Part shown: piece by piece, positions 5,106 through 5,696 of the stretch | How positions within the stretch are numbered: the stretch's first letter is position 1 | Layout: every line of letters begins with the position of its first letter | Source: Myxococcales bacterium | GTDB lineage: Bacteria; Myxococcota; Polyangia; Fen-1088 | Direction of reading: 5' to 3' | Assembly: GCA_003153875.1 (NCBI GenBank) | Contig: PMBY01000487.1 | Location: 1 to 5,696 of the forward strand | DNA length: 5,696 nt | Made by a program: the position numbers and the translations under genes | The notes under the pieces: model-generated | The model's input: only the letters and a program-made list of their open reading frames with translations | What the model was told of the DNA's origin: nothing | Database searches by the model: none

Positions 5106-5696
5106 CTACCTTGCCCCTGCCGATCCGCCACGGGCGGGTGCCCCCCGCGTCTCTGGGCTGCTGAGCAGACGATCAACCAAAGCGGCCGTGGCCTGCTCCA
5201 TGCGGGTCATCTCGCGGTTTTGTTTCGCCGAAACCAGCAAGTAGGCAACCACTGTCACCGTGGCGACGGTCAGTCCGAAGAACGTGTTGTAGAAGGCGAC
5301 GGCCACGCCCTTGGATAGGGCTGCCTGGCGCGCGGCCGCGTCCACGGCCTGCATGCCCGAGAATGAAATGATGAGGCCGTGAATGGTTCCCAGCAACCCC
5401 AGCAGGGTGGCCAGGTTGGAGATGTGGGGCAGAGCTGCGGTGCCGCGCCGAAAGCGGGCCAGTTCGGTCACGGCGCAGGTTTCTACATTGCGGCGAATTT
5501 CTTTCTCGCTGCGGTTGGCACGTTCGATCGCTGCCAGCATCATCTTCTGCAGGGGATGGTTGCCGCCGCAAAGCTGTGCCGCCTTGCCGTATTCACTCGC
5601 GTCCACATGTCCGAGCACCTTGTCGCGCAGTCCCTCGATGTTCAGGCGAAAACCTATCCACAGAGTGTAGACGCGCTGAACGATGATCCCCACCGC
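5106..5696 (-). CDS. MotA/TolQ/ExbB proton channel family protein, 5' end outside window (AglR-like candidate)
   Basis: 196 residues visible; the true start is beyond the right edge. Forms the multi-helix channel part of a proton-motive-force motor with ExbD subunits. Residue numbers here count from the first visible residue. Seen: AVGIIVQRVYTLW at 1-13, corresponding to the end of the first membrane helix and the following IERxYxL-type motif; a cytoplasmic helical region 20-90; second membrane helix about 94-113 with the family motif LLGLLGTIHGL (T104); third about 131-156 (VAVAFYNTFFGLTVATVTVV); and a Pro/Gly/Arg-rich tail, 181-196. The frame is open through the edge. A GTG at 5693 is possible as a start but would remove the first helix, which every family member has, so I read the gene as truncated. 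First visible gene of the motor operon, 5 nt from the next. Confidence 0.92.
   Translation of the reverse strand, partial: AVGIIVQRVYTLWIGFRLNIEGLRDKVLGHVDASEYGKAAQLCGGNHPLQKMMLAAIERANRSEKEIRRNVETCAVTELARFRRGTAALPHISNLATLLGLLGTIHGLIISFSGMQAVDAAARQAALSKGVAVAFYNTFFGLTVATVTVVAYLLVSAKQNREMTRMEQATAALVDRLLSSPETRGAPARGGSAGAR

Noticed and set aside
5654..5662. CTATCCACA, one mismatch from the DnaA box TTATCCACA
   Set aside because: A single site inside the conserved coding sequence of the TolQ/ExbB gene with no cluster of boxes or AT-rich region, so not an origin.
5691..5693. GTG as the start codon of the TolQ/ExbB gene
   Set aside because: The frame is open to the window edge, and starting here would delete the first membrane helix; no ribosome site can be assessed beyond 5696.

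Overview
The window is GC-rich and densely coding, with seven genes or gene fragments. It looks like part of a chromosome from a gliding or predatory deltaproteobacterial-type lineage such as Myxococcota. That placement is inference: it rests on base composition, a PilX-type pilus protein with a Gly-rich tail, and one TolQ/ExbB gene followed by two TolR/ExbD genes, the arrangement of the myxobacterial AglRQS motor. No 16S gene or other taxonomic marker is present.

Layout. (1) Positions 1-1733, minus strand: the first 577 residues of a heavy-metal P1B-type ATPase, most likely a Cu(I)/Ag(I) exporter of the CopA type. It is cut by the left window edge. It carries an N-terminal YHS/TRASH motif and a four-Cys metal-binding motif in place of HMA domains. 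(2) Positions 1734-1833: a 100-bp divergent intergenic region with three short dyads, one lying inside the spacer of a candidate copA promoter. (3) Positions 1834-2598, plus: a PilX N-terminal-domain, pilin-like membrane protein. (4) Positions 2667-4033, plus: aroE and aroK, overlapping by 4 nt (ATGA), encoding consecutive steps of the shikimate pathway. (5) Positions 4034-5696, minus: two ExbD/TolR-like proteins and, upstream, a MotA/TolQ/ExbB proton-channel protein cut by the right window edge. These three genes form a tight operon (5-nt gap, then 4-nt ATGA overlap).

How the genes relate. AroE reduces 3-dehydroshikimate and AroK phosphorylates the product, so the pair feeds chorismate and aromatic amino acid synthesis. 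The ExbB-ExbD-ExbD set should form a proton-motive-force-driven inner-membrane motor; its partner cannot be identified here. The ATPase is a separate metal-resistance or homeostasis unit. The aro operon and the motor operon converge with no base between their stop codons.

Points most worth a second look: an AroE with several substituted substrate- and cofactor-site residues, including loss of the usual NADP-binding NRT motif; the AglRQS-like motor set with duplicated ExbD genes; and the zero-spacing convergent junction. I see no mobile element, CRISPR array, tRNA or rRNA gene, and no clear evidence of a wholly new system.
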